Of a stretch of DNA of 64,000 nt, positions 27,302 to 35,428 are shown one piece after another (the stretch's first letter is position 1; each line of letters opens with the position of its first letter). This DNA comes from CAIRDP01 sp037138335. Its GTDB lineage: Bacteria > Bacteroidota > Bacteroidia > Bacteroidales > FEN-979. Made by a program: the position numbers and the translations under genes. The stretch spans positions 62,001 to 126,000 of the forward strand of contig JBAXIO010000011.1 in NCBI GenBank assembly GCA_037138335.1, given 5' to 3'. Under the pieces are notes generated by a model, which was not told the origin of the DNA, ran no database searches, and saw only the letters and a list, made by a program, of their open reading frames with translations.

Positions 27302-28342
27302 TTATGCTTCAACTTTATAATATACTTTGTAATATTTCCCTTTTTCATCTGAGCCCTGCTCGATCAGTTCGCGGTTGCCATGAATGTAGATATGGAAGTT
27401 CTTATCGAGTTTGATCACGCTTTTAAAGACCCTGGCCTGCTTTTTAACTGCACTTTCGGAAATATCAAAATTTTCGGCAATATCTATATCCTGGTCACGC
27501 TGGTATGAGTCTTTGAAACGTTTAAATGATTCGATAACCTCGGGGTTTGCTATCACTTCATTTGAAAATTCCTTCATGTCGAAGCTCTCATTCTCTTTGA
27601 AAAATTTCACCGATTTATTGAGCAGGTCTAGCTGGTCGGCTTTGGAAACATCAAACTGCCGGGGAAGTTCTTCTGTGACGAAGTTCTTGCATAACGAAAG
27701 CACATTACGTGTGTTGTAATACTCATCTTTTCGCTGCCTTACATGCAGAAAGTCGTCAATCCAGTACTGTGCCTCAGCTCCCTTATTGGTGTTATCAATA
27801 ACTGAAACGATATAGCCCTTTTCCCTTTCTTTGTTGAATACCAGGCATCCCTTATCAAGTTTATTGATGTTTATCCCCTGTTCGCTTTCGATCCCGAAAC
27901 CATCGCCACGAGGAAATACTTTAAGGTAGGTGTCTTTATTTTCAGACTTGAACAGCCCGATTGCATCCAATCTTTCTCCATCCAGGGAGCAATCCCTGAA
28001 AAAGACCGTGTAAAACTCTCCTCCTTTAATCTTCGGATGAGTGCTTTTTTCATAAAGATGTTTTGCCAGGGAAACTGAGTTTATATAAAGAGAGCCGGGA
28101 TCATCGAAGATCCGGCCGGCGTATGTATAAACCTCATTCAGGCCCAGCTCGCTATCGTGATACAGGTTAAAATATTCATGGTTCTTAAACGGAGTTAAAA
28201 AGTAATCCAGGAATAAACCGTCCAGCTCTTCATCAGTTTTAAACAACGATTTCGACAAATGAAGCCCCTCGTTTAATTTATTCCCCACCTTATGAATTGC
28301 CATACCTGTTATTGAAGCAGCATCCTTCAGAATCATTTCCAT
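27302..28342 (-). CDS. Nucleoid-associated protein (NdpA/YejK family)
   Basis: A 346-residue protein of the 37-kDa nucleoid-associated family (PF04245). The opening DAASITGMAIHKVGNK, the middle GLFKSENKDTYLKV and CLVFNKEREKGYIVSVIDNT, and the C-terminal FDISESAVKKQARVFKSVIKLDKNFHIYIHG region, cited here in parts, follow the family. It binds DNA without strong sequence preference; in some genomes it lies in defence or mobile regions. Two close ATGs (28342, 28336) are possible. A -7 box at 28366-28373 gives a leader of about 20 bases. Confidence 0.9.
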   Translation of the reverse strand: MEMILKDAASITGMAIHKVGNKLNEGLHLSKSLFKTDEELDGLFLDYFLTPFKNHEYFNLYHDSELGLNEVYTYAGRIFDDPGSLYINSVSLAKHLYEKSTHPKIKGGEFYTVFFRDCSLDGERLDAIGLFKSENKDTYLKVFPRGDGFGIESEQGININKLDKGCLVFNKEREKGYIVSVIDNTNKGAEAQYWIDDFLHVRQRKDEYYNTRNVLSLCKNFVTEELPRQFDVSKADQLDLLNKSVKFFKENESFDMKEFSNEVIANPEVIESFKRFKDSYQRDQDIDIAENFDISESAVKKQARVFKSVIKLDKNFHIYIHGNRELIEQGSDEKGKYYKVYYKVEA

Positions 28343-28365
28343 TTCTAGCCGTGTTTTAAGACACG

Positions 28366-28373
28366 CAAAGTTA
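28366..28373 (-). promoter_or_regulatory. -7 promoter box of the nucleoid-associated protein gene
   Basis: TAACTTTG on the minus strand (followed by CG) matches TAnnTTTG and lies 24 bases upstream of the start codon. No convincing -33 element. Confidence 0.55.
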
Positions 28374-28402
28374 GTAAACGTACGATTGTATTAAACCAGG
28401 AA

Positions 28403-28421
28403 ATGACTGCGGATGAGGGAG
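28403..28421. repeat. Dispersed intergenic 19-mer (copy 2)
   Basis: Identical to 22516-22534 (ATGACTGCGGATGAGGGAG). Here it lies in the divergent spacer between the nucleoid-associated protein gene and a histidine kinase gene, 48 bases before a strong hairpin. Confidence 0.65.
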
Positions 28422-28468
28422 GGGAGGAAGCCGGGCATTAATTGTTGCCAGCGCTAAGCAGGGTTGAC

Positions 28469-28498
28469 AGGGGAGATGAACTTAAAAGCATCTCCCCT
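28469..28498 (+). terminator. Perfect 10-bp hairpin followed by a short T run
   Basis: AGGGGAGATG (28469-28478) pairs perfectly with CATCTCCCCT (28489-28498) across a 10-base loop, followed by TTT AATATTTG. It looks like an intrinsic terminator, but it lies between two genes that point away from each other, so it would end a transcript made inside the spacer or attenuate the downstream kinase. The rest of the 28343-28607 spacer holds the promoter and 19-mer listed separately and no other gene that I can see. Confidence 0.6.
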
Positions 28499-28607
28499 TT
28501 AATATTTGCCATTCGTTATTTATTGCAACAAATTTGCAGTAAGCATATTAAACAACAGAATAAAGAATTAACTTGCCTGATGATTATATCTTTCGGTATA
28601 AAATCAA

Positions 28608-30188
28608 ATGAGTATGAATATTAATGAGTCCGGAGGTCCTGAAAAACCGGCTTCAGTTCATGATGACCTTTCATTGATAGAACAAGCCCTGGAAAGGGAG
28701 CGTTACCTGATGGTTGCGCTGATGGACCATGTACCTGATCATATTTATTTCAAGGATATTGAAGGCAGATTCATCAGGAATAATATGGCTCACGCGGTTT
28801 CATTCGGGTTGAAGGACCCTTCGGAAATGGTCGGCAGGACCGACTTTGATTTCTTCATGGAGGATGTTGCACGTCAACAGTATAATGATGAACAGGAGAT
28901 CATCCGCACAGGGCTGTCGATGAACAAGGAAGAACGGACCATCAGGAGCGACGGTTCTGTTAACTGGTACAGTACGACTAAGATGCCGTTGAGGGAGAAA
29001 AACGGGAAAATCGTTGGAACGTTTGGCATTTCAAGGGATATTACCAGGCGGAAAGCGACTGAAATTGAACTCATCAAACTTTCAAAAGCGGTTGAACAAA
29101 GTCCTGTGAGTATCATAATCACTGATCCTGATGGCGATATCGAATATGTAAACCCGAAAGCCTGCGAAACCACCGGGTATTCACAAAAGGAATTGCTGGG
29201 CCAGAATCCGAGGGTCCTAAAGTCGGGGGAGACCAAGGCTGAAGAATATTCATCCCTGTGGGACTCCATCCAGGCGGGCAATCAATGGAAAGGATTGTTC
29301 CACAATAAAAAGAAGAACGGCAAGCTTTACTGGGAATCGGCGACCATAGCCCCCATCAGGGATAATGCAGGAAATATAACTCACTTCCTGGCAGTCAAGG
29401 AAGACATTACCGAACAGCTGGCGGTTGAAAACGCCCTCAGGGAAAGCGAAGCCCAGCTGCGGTTAAAGAATGAGGAACTGGTCAGGATCAATGCCGAAAA
29501 AGACAAGTTTTTCTCCATCATTGCCCATGACCTGAGAAGCCCGTTCAATTCGTTCCTCAATCTTACAGAAATGATGGCGGATGAGGTGCATGAAATGAAC
29601 CAGGAAAAGATCCGGAAACTGGCAACTTCCATGAACAGATCGGCCGGCGCCTTATATGCCCTGCTTGAAAACCTGCTTGACTGGTCCAGGATGAAACGCG
29701 GGCTGACAGGTTTTGAACCGGAACAGATTCGCCTGAACGATATTGTAAACAGCATTATTCACCTGACTGCAGGTATGGCAGTTCATAAACAGATCGGAGT
29801 GAATGTCCTGATACCTGGGGAACTGGAAGTGTATGCAGATAAACAGATGCTTGGGACCACCCTGAGGAACCTTACCACAAACGCGATCAAATTCACCAAA
29901 GAGGGCGGACAGGTGATGATCAGTGCAAAAGTCAGCGCGGAAGGGGACTCCGTTTTGATTTCGGTTCGCGACACCGGCATAGGCATGGACCAGTCCCGTC
30001 TCTCCAGGTTGTTCAGGATTAACGAAGACGTAAGCCGGAAAGGCACAGGAGGTGAATCGAGCAGCGGGCTCGGGCTGCTTCTCTGTAAAGAATTTGTAGA
30101 AAAAAACGGTGGAAAGATATGGGCCGAAAGCGAGGAGAACAAAGGTTCGTCGTTCAGGTTTACCGTTCCCGTTGCAGTCAATGTGTGA
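28608..30188 (+). CDS. Cytoplasmic PAS-PAS sensor histidine kinase
   Basis: A 526-residue soluble kinase without membrane helices. The first PAS domain (about 30-150; MDHVPDHIYFKDIEGRFIRN) and the second (about 158-275; IIITDPDGDIEYVNPKACET, then GQNPRVLKSG) each end in a PAC segment. Then come a coiled coil, HisKA with histidine in FFSIIAHDLRSPFNSFLNLT, and HATPase_c with NLTTNAIKFT, DTGIGMD and GLGLLLCKEFVEKNGG. No receiver domain or response regulator is adjacent. It probably senses a cytoplasmic signal such as redox state or a small ligand. Confidence 0.92.
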   Translation: MSMNINESGGPEKPASVHDDLSLIEQALERERYLMVALMDHVPDHIYFKDIEGRFIRNNMAHAVSFGLKDPSEMVGRTDFDFFMEDVARQQYNDEQEIIRTGLSMNKEERTIRSDGSVNWYSTTKMPLREKNGKIVGTFGISRDITRRKATEIELIKLSKAVEQSPVSIIITDPDGDIEYVNPKACETTGYSQKELLGQNPRVLKSGETKAEEYSSLWDSIQAGNQWKGLFHNKKKNGKLYWESATIAPIRDNAGNITHFLAVKEDITEQLAVENALRESEAQLRLKNEELVRINAEKDKFFSIIAHDLRSPFNSFLNLTEMMADEVHEMNQEKIRKLATSMNRSAGALYALLENLLDWSRMKRGLTGFEPEQIRLNDIVNSIIHLTAGMAVHKQIGVNVLIPGELEVYADKQMLGTTLRNLTTNAIKFTKEGGQVMISAKVSAEGDSVLISVRDTGIGMDQSRLSRLFRINEDVSRKGTGGESSSGLGLLLCKEFVEKNGGKIWAESEENKGSSFRFTVPVAVNV

Positions 30189-30228
30189 ACTGTCAGAGCA
30201 AACATTAAGCAGACGAGTAAAATTTGAC

Positions 30229-30657
30229 ATGAACATAGAAGAACAAATCAAACAGTTTATCGCCGGCCAGCCTGAACCAAAACGCAGTGAAATTCAAGAA
30301 TTGCACCGGCTCATACTTCAATTGATACCCGGATGTAAATTATGGGTCAGCGATGGTAAAAACAATGAAAACCGGACTATTAACAATCCTACCATCGGCT
30401 ATGGGTTATATACCATAAAATATGCTGACGGGAAAACCAGAGAGTTTTTTCAAATCGGGATCAGTGCAAACAAAACAGGGATCTCTGTCTTTATTCTTGG
30501 CATCAAAGATAAGACCTACTTGCTCAAAACGTATGGAAAAATGCTGGGCAAGGCGAAAGTGACCGGGTATTGCATCAGGTTCAAAACACTGAAAGACATA
30601 AACATCGGGATACTTGAAGCGGCCATACGATATGGGGTCGGGACTTCGAAAGGTTAG
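30229..30657 (+). CDS. DUF1801 (YdhG-like) domain protein
   Basis: A 142-residue protein starting at ATG 30229, 40 bases after the kinase stop. The pattern IAGQPEPKRSEIQELHRLIL, then GCKLWVSDGKN, then TIGYGLYTIKYADGKTREFF and ISVFILGIKD matches DUF1801, a small fold shared with the frataxin-like YdhG group. The function is not settled. Its last codons overlap, on the opposite strand, the stop of the BRO-like pseudogene. Confidence 0.75.
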   Translation: MNIEEQIKQFIAGQPEPKRSEIQELHRLILQLIPGCKLWVSDGKNNENRTINNPTIGYGLYTIKYADGKTREFFQIGISANKTGISVFILGIKDKTYLLKTYGKMLGKAKVTGYCIRFKTLKDINIGILEAAIRYGVGTSKG

Positions 30658-31115
30658 TAGTACTGCAGCGTGTCTCCTGCCAGGTTCTTGAATTGTTTGT
30701 ATTGTTGAGTGGTAAAACCGCTCCACGCACTGGTTATTTCATCGGTAAGAATTGCAAATTCCTGGCCCTTTTTAACCCCTCTGTTTTCCCATTCATCGGT
30801 CAAGTCCTTTCGTACTTCGATGCTCTTTAGCCTTTGGTTGATCCACTCCTTTGAGTATCCTTTACGAAGATACGTTTCCATCAAACGGTCAATCCCCTTT
30901 TCAGGATCTTCGATCTCTTCGATACGCTCGCTTCCTACCCTTGCGAGCCAGAGTTTGAAAGGTTCCGCTTTGGGGGATGGAATGATTGGATTAAACGGAA
31001 TAACTGCTCAGTATCAGCAATATCAGTTTTATAATACTTACCGTCAGATGAAACCAGTTTCAGTTGGTTACAATTTGTAACCAACTCGATTCCCTTGTCA
31101 CTGTTTGATTTCCTT
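30654..31115 (-). pseudogene. BRO-N/DinD-like protein remnant (truncated at both ends, frameshifted)
   Basis: Reading leftward, DKGIELVTNCNQLKL, then DGKYYKTDIADTEQLFRLIQ matches the BRO/DinD-like family often annotated as DNA-damage-inducible protein D. A one-base deletion near 30984-30985 shifts the frame, after which the family continues as IPSPKAEPFKLWLARVGSER, then KGIDRLMETYLRKGYSKEWI and KGQEFAILTDEITSAWSGFT to a stop at 30654-30656 after DTLQYY. As I recall the family (about 270-290 residues), some 40-50 N-terminal and over 100 C-terminal residues are gone. The promoter of the MNT gene lies just outside its 5' edge. Confidence 0.82.
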
Positions 31116-31119
31116 TTAT

Positions 31120-31127
31120 TATATTTG
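31120..31127 (+). promoter_or_regulatory. -7 promoter box of the MNT antitoxin gene
   Basis: TATATTTG is a perfect match to TAnnTTTG, only 5 bases before the ATG at 31133. Transcription would start at or next to the start codon, predicting a leaderless or near-leaderless message. A TTG at 31095-31097 is a possible -33 element. Confidence 0.6.
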
Positions 31128-31132
31128 CATCT

Positions 31133-31456
31133 ATGGAACTGTTCGACAATCATATAGATGAGCTGATTTTACTCTGTGAAAAGCATATTGTTGAGGAATT
31201 ATATGCTTTTGGATCGGTGCTTAATGAATCATTTACTGATGAGAGTGACATCGATTTTCTGGTAAAATTCGGAAAGGTTGACCCAAAGGAATACTATGAC
31301 AATTATATTGATTTCAAGCAAGCTCTTGAGAAGTTATTCCTCAGAAATGTCGATTTGATAGAAGTGCAAACGCTCAAAAATCCCATTCTCAGGCAATCTA
31401 TTAATAAGAACAAAATGGCAATATATGAACGAACGGATTCTAAAATGGCTGTTTGA
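31133..31456 (+). CDS. Minimal nucleotidyltransferase antitoxin (MNT, MntA-like)
   Basis: A 107-residue nucleotidyltransferase. The catalytic signature is complete: G27-S28 (FGSVLNES), D39-I-D41 (DESDIDFLV) and the third acidic residue D74 (NVDLIEV). Proteins of this type are antitoxins of HEPN toxins and inactivate them by adenylylating a tyrosine. The downstream HEPN gene, which overlaps the MNT 3' end, is reduced to its ends, so this antitoxin is an orphan. The last residues (ERTDSKMAV) read into the toxin reading region. Confidence 0.88.
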   Translation: MELFDNHIDELILLCEKHIVEELYAFGSVLNESFTDESDIDFLVKFGKVDPKEYYDNYIDFKQALEKLFLRNVDLIEVQTLKNPILRQSINKNKMAIYERTDSKMAV

Positions 31457-31576
31457 TATTCAGGATGCCATCATTCCTATGACAACATTTCCGACGAAAT
31501 TATCTGGGCTGTTATCTCCAAGCATATTCCCCTGCTGAAGGAAGAGGTAAACAGGCTTATTATGAAAGCTAAGTGA
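31425..31576 (+). pseudogene. HEPN (DUF86, HepT-like) toxin remnant with internal deletion
   Basis: ATG 31425 opens MNERILKWLFDIQDAI, the usual amino end of a DUF86 HEPN toxin. One frame over, the sequence continues as HSYDNISDEIIWAVISKHIP, then LLKEEVNRLIMKAK and a stop at 31574-31576, the usual carboxyl end including the histidine of the RNase motif (normally RxxxxH followed by YDNIS). About 60-65 codons between them, including the arginine of the active site, are missing. Read straight through, the frame yields only a 37-residue peptide. The start overlaps the MNT gene by 32 bases, the normal operon arrangement. Confidence 0.82.
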
Positions 31577-31642
31577 TTATCAAACATCAAAACGACAAGT
31601 TCTTACTTCTGTTTATGACCAAATCCTTGAAACCTGGAAGGT

Positions 31643-34033
31643 CTAACTTTTCAGGAACCCCAGTTCATAGACCATGGGCTGAAGTTTTTCGGTGAGGGTT
31701 TTGTAGGCGGTCTCGAAGGGTTTGAAGCTGACGGGCGGGTAGTCGCCGCCTGCGTTTCTGGCCTGGAGGGCTTTACGCAGCTGGTACCAGCCTACATCGG
31801 CGCGGTTGAGTTTGAGTTCGTCGCGCACTGCACGTACGTCGGTATGGGCAAAGTAGGCCTGCCATAAAGTTCTGCCTGCTTCCAATACCTGGTTTGCTTC
31901 TGTGGATAAGGTTTTCCCGGAGAGATACCTTACAATAAAATCCGATTCAAAGCGGTCGGGTGCTCCGACTTCGGTTTCGGTGAAAGGAATAAAGTGGTTC
32001 ACGATGGACCACTTTTTACCATTCCATTCAAGATCGTTGGCGCTGGCCGTGAGATTGCTGCCGTTAAACAGCATCCAGATGAGGCAGCCGTTCTTGAATT
32101 CTTCGGATAGGGGAGATGTGGGCTGAAGGAATTGGTCGCGATCATTGAGCCAGGTAGGTTTGACAAGGCGGCGGACGGAGAAAATGATAGCGGCTTGCCA
32201 GAGATTTTCTTGAGTTACAAAGAAACCGCCGCTATGACCAATACTATGAACAGATGAAAACAATGCTGTCATAGTGCTTGAATGCTGCAAATCATTGCTA
32301 TCAGACAAAAGATGTCCAATACCACCATCAGTCCATTTCGTTCGTCGAACTCCTTGCGTTTTTGTAGTTGGTGTAATTGCATTTATGAGTGGTAATGCAT
32401 CAATATTATTTGGTTTCTGTCGTTTTATCCAGTTTGTAAGCAACTGAGAATTTGGGAGATTGTAAAATGATTTTTCACCAATCGGATTCACATTTTTATC
32501 GAATACCTCAGTTACTATTTCGGTAATCAGTGCTTTATCAGTGGTGTTTTGAAGAATTCGCCAAATTAAAAAACCAATAGGAAAATCACCATTTAATCCA
32601 TCGAAGGCTTGACTGTGAACGATAAAACCACCTAAGTACTTTGCTTGCCACAACTGACGGAATTTTTCAAAGTTAGGTGCATTAACATATTTTAATGTGC
32701 TAAACATTGCCAATGTTGCCATTGGAATTTCTCTGGTGACTCTGGTTACAAATTGTGTAAACAATTCTCTTGATGCATAACCATAATCACCCATACTATT
32801 TGCAACTTGTGTTGTTGCAACATCCGTTTTTCCCTCGTTGCCTAATGTATTTGCAGCTTCCGCATATGGCGGATTCATCAGCACCAAAATCTTTTTCCCC
32901 TGGGCAATTGCCATCCGCAGACTATCAGGAACCTTATTCGTAAGACCGTAGTCAATCCTGCCATCCGCAGTGATATCTTCATTCAGGTAATCATACTGAA
33001 AACGCTGGGCTCCTACGCAGGTCCTGGTGGCTCTCATCACATCCACATCGGCCTGGTCGAGGGTGCTCATATAAATGTTCCGGGGATTGTTGTGCTTGAC
33101 TTCGAGGTTGCCTACACCACAACACATATCCCAAACAATATATTCGCGCTGCCAGTTGTCGCCAAGGGTTTCGGCGAGCTTGTCGTAAGCCTTGTCCACC
33201 ACGGCAAGAGGAGTGTAATAAGCGCCTTTGAAACTGCGTTCGTCGAGAGGGATCAGGCTGTCGCGGCGTTCGAGCAGGTAGTCCCGGTATTCCTCTTTAG
33301 GCGGCCGGTGATAGATCGCCCAGAACTGACGGTAACCTTCCTTGTTGCTGAGTTCATACACCTTTCCGCCAAGGAGGAAAACCGGGGCGTTGTTCTTATG
33401 CATGAGTTCGGCAGGGAGATTATCGTGGGTGGAAACCGTTCCGTCGTTCATGATATCGGCGAAAAACAGGAGGGCATAATCTTCTTCGGCAACTCCTTTG
33501 ATCTCGTTCCCTATCATCTGCACCCATTTGTCAAACACTTGTTTCAAGTTGTTGGGCGTGATCTGTGTGCGGATGATATCCCCGTTCTTTATCGCATTCT
33601 TTACGGTATTGATGAATTCCTCTTCATGGGTCTCAATTTTAAATGAGACGAAGTGGGTACCGATATGGGCTGAGATGGCATCCAGGGCTTCCTGGGTGTA
33701 ATTGCTTGCCGATTTACCCCAGCGGATGGTCTTTTTAGCAAGAAAAGGCAGAACATCCTCGCTTTTCATCAGGGCAGCCTTCTGTGTATCGATAACGGCC
33801 AGGAAAGGCGGAATGTAGTCTCCTTTATTCAGGGCATCCTGAACATAATGCATAAGTTGGGTGAACATGGCATAGGTGGAGATTTTTCCGCTATCCTTAG
33901 CTTCGAACCAGATCTCTTTGGTCTGGATATCGATGAGATTTTTGGAATAGCCTTTCAATCCAAGGGCTTTGATGTAGGCATCCTTGACGTCTTCTTCGCT
34001 TTTGGCTTTCTGTAGTTGCTCGTAAAGGCTCAT
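31643..34033 (-). CDS. Type IIG-like restriction-modification protein (N6-adenine methyltransferase with PD-(D/E)xK-like N terminus)
   Basis: A 796-residue single-chain enzyme. Near the amino end, D35 and E44-A-K46 (LIDIQTKEIWFEAK) with a following QLMHYVQ resemble a PD-(D/E)xK nuclease core. The methyltransferase part has motif X KGAYYTP (269-275), SAM-binding motif I VWDMCCGVGNLE (300-311) and the catalytic NPPY (387-390) of gamma-type adenine methyltransferases. The remainder is probably target recognition. No separate endonuclease or specificity gene is adjacent, which fits a combined type IIG enzyme, although an orphan methyltransferase cannot be excluded. Bases about 32220-32820 are markedly AT-rich compared with both ends of the gene. 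Confidence 0.8.
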   Translation of the reverse strand: MSLYEQLQKAKSEEDVKDAYIKALGLKGYSKNLIDIQTKEIWFEAKDSGKISTYAMFTQLMHYVQDALNKGDYIPPFLAVIDTQKAALMKSEDVLPFLAKKTIRWGKSASNYTQEALDAISAHIGTHFVSFKIETHEEEFINTVKNAIKNGDIIRTQITPNNLKQVFDKWVQMIGNEIKGVAEEDYALLFFADIMNDGTVSTHDNLPAELMHKNNAPVFLLGGKVYELSNKEGYRQFWAIYHRPPKEEYRDYLLERRDSLIPLDERSFKGAYYTPLAVVDKAYDKLAETLGDNWQREYIVWDMCCGVGNLEVKHNNPRNIYMSTLDQADVDVMRATRTCVGAQRFQYDYLNEDITADGRIDYGLTNKVPDSLRMAIAQGKKILVLMNPPYAEAANTLGNEGKTDVATTQVANSMGDYGYASRELFTQFVTRVTREIPMATLAMFSTLKYVNAPNFEKFRQLWQAKYLGGFIVHSQAFDGLNGDFPIGFLIWRILQNTTDKALITEIVTEVFDKNVNPIGEKSFYNLPNSQLLTNWIKRQKPNNIDALPLINAITPTTKTQGVRRTKWTDGGIGHLLSDSNDLQHSSTMTALFSSVHSIGHSGGFFVTQENLWQAAIIFSVRRLVKPTWLNDRDQFLQPTSPLSEEFKNGCLIWMLFNGSNLTASANDLEWNGKKWSIVNHFIPFTETEVGAPDRFESDFIVRYLSGKTLSTEANQVLEAGRTLWQAYFAHTDVRAVRDELKLNRADVGWYQLRKALQARNAGGDYPPVSFKPFETAYKTLTEKLQPMVYELGFLKS

Positions 34034-34080
34034 GGAGGATGGACTGATTATGCGATAAAGTTACATACTTTTATGAATTT

Positions 34081-34662
34081 TCATTGATCGTTCAATCCCT
34101 TGCCATTGAGAATTTGCGAAACATATTTTTCTATCCTTGACTCCCGGGTTTTGGATTGTTTGGGTTGAGAAAAATAAAACAGGTATGCTCTTTGCCGCCC
34201 CGGTGTCAATGCCTTAAAAGAAGCTTTTAAAGAGGCGTTTTCATCCAGCTTGTTCTGAAATTCTAATGGAATGGGGTATTCTGAAGTCTTTTTCAATTCC
34301 ACTTTTAAACCGGCTTTTTCAACTTCGATGGCTTCATGAACAAAGGCTTTCAGGATAGACTCCAACTCAATAATTTCCCGGATACCTGTGAAGCGGACCT
34401 GTCGGGATGCCTGCACATTTTCAGTTTGCCTGATAAGGATACCATGGGTATCCTTTAACAAGGCACCCTTGAAAAACAGAAGCGCACAGTATTCCTTAAA
34501 TCCATGAATTAAAACCAGGTTTCTATTCTGGAATGTATAACAGGGAACACCCCATTTCAGTTTCTCTGTCAGCTGACTGTCAAGAACGATCATTCTCAAT
34601 TTTTCGAATTCTTCCCGCCATTTATCGGCTTTACTTAGAAATATATCAACCTTTGGATTCAT
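34081..34662 (-). CDS. YdeI/OmpD-associated family protein with DUF1801-like domain
   Basis: A 193-residue cytoplasmic protein. The amino half (REEFEKLRMIVLDSQLTEKL, then KWGVPCYTFQNRNLVLIHGF) is DUF1801-like. The carboxyl half (YPIPLEFQNKLDENASLKAS, then LTPGRQRAYLFYFSQPKQSK, then TRESRIEK) is the bacteriocin-protection YdeI/OmpD-associated domain. The biochemical role is not established. It follows the methyltransferase gene at 34707 on the same strand. Confidence 0.85.
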   Translation of the reverse strand: MNPKVDIFLSKADKWREEFEKLRMIVLDSQLTEKLKWGVPCYTFQNRNLVLIHGFKEYCALLFFKGALLKDTHGILIRQTENVQASRQVRFTGIREIIELESILKAFVHEAIEVEKAGLKVELKKTSEYPIPLEFQNKLDENASLKASFKALTPGRQRAYLFYFSQPKQSKTRESRIEKYVSQILNGKGLNDQ

Positions 34663-34706
34663 GATATTTAAGTAATTTATTAGTGGATACTGGCCAGGCT
34701 TTGGAT

Positions 34707-35423
34707 TTATTTGCCTCGCTCTGCAATCAGTGTCAATGCTTTTCCTTCAATGATTATTTCCTTTACCCGGAAGCCTGTCAAATTCAAAAACAGTAAGATC
34801 TCATCCTTTGTAAATGCGCGCAGGGTTGTGATATCATTGTATTCCGATATCTGGTTTTCCTGTTCAATAATATACCTGGCATGCCAGTCATAAGTCCAGC
34901 CGGTTGAGAGGTTTTTATTTAGTTTGCTTATCCTCCTGATTTTTTTATTTTCGTGCTCGATGGTCTGTTCAAAATCATTGAAATTGTCAAAAATCCCATT
35001 TGCTTCGAAAACACCAAAAATGAACAATCCATCAGGCCTCAGTGCCCTGTGAACGCCGTTTAATGTGTCAAGGATGCCCTTGTTTTCTATGACATAAGCG
35101 ATTGAACGGCCGGTTATGAGAACAGCGTCAAATTGCCCGTCAAATCTTAGGTTTCGCATGTCACATCGGGTAAACCTGTCTGAATTTGTCTCCTTCCTTG
35201 CAATGTCCAGCATTTCATCAAACAAATCCAGACCAAGATAGTCATATCCGCTTTTCAGGAGTCGGCGGGCAAGCATGCCCGAGCCACAGCCGATCTCCAG
35301 AATTTTCCTGCAGTTGCTGCTTTTCAGAATTTTATCATAAAAATCAAATTCCTTATCATAGTCAAAAACATGCCGGTACATTTCATGATAAATGCTTGCC
35401 AGTTCCGAGTATAGTCTTGTCAT
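34707..35423 (-). CDS. Class I SAM-dependent methyltransferase
   Basis: A 238-residue soluble methyltransferase. The SAM-binding motif ILEIGCGSGMLARRLL is near residue 40; motif II LGLDLFDEMLDIARK and a DAVLITGRSIAYV stretch follow. The acceptor is not predictable. ATG 35421-35423 is preferred; an upstream TTG would overlap the stop of the PQQ-like gene at 35429. Confidence 0.88.
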   Translation of the reverse strand: MTRLYSELASIYHEMYRHVFDYDKEFDFYDKILKSSNCRKILEIGCGSGMLARRLLKSGYDYLGLDLFDEMLDIARKETNSDRFTRCDMRNLRFDGQFDAVLITGRSIAYVIENKGILDTLNGVHRALRPDGLFIFGVFEANGIFDNFNDFEQTIEHENKKIRRISKLNKNLSTGWTYDWHARYIIEQENQISEYNDITTLRAFTKDEILLFLNLTGFRVKEIIIEGKALTLIAERGK

Positions 35424-35428
35424 TTCAA

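Noticed and set aside
28608..30657. Two-component pair formed by the PAS kinase and the downstream gene
   Set aside because: The downstream gene is a DUF1801 protein without receiver or DNA-binding domain, so it is not a response regulator.
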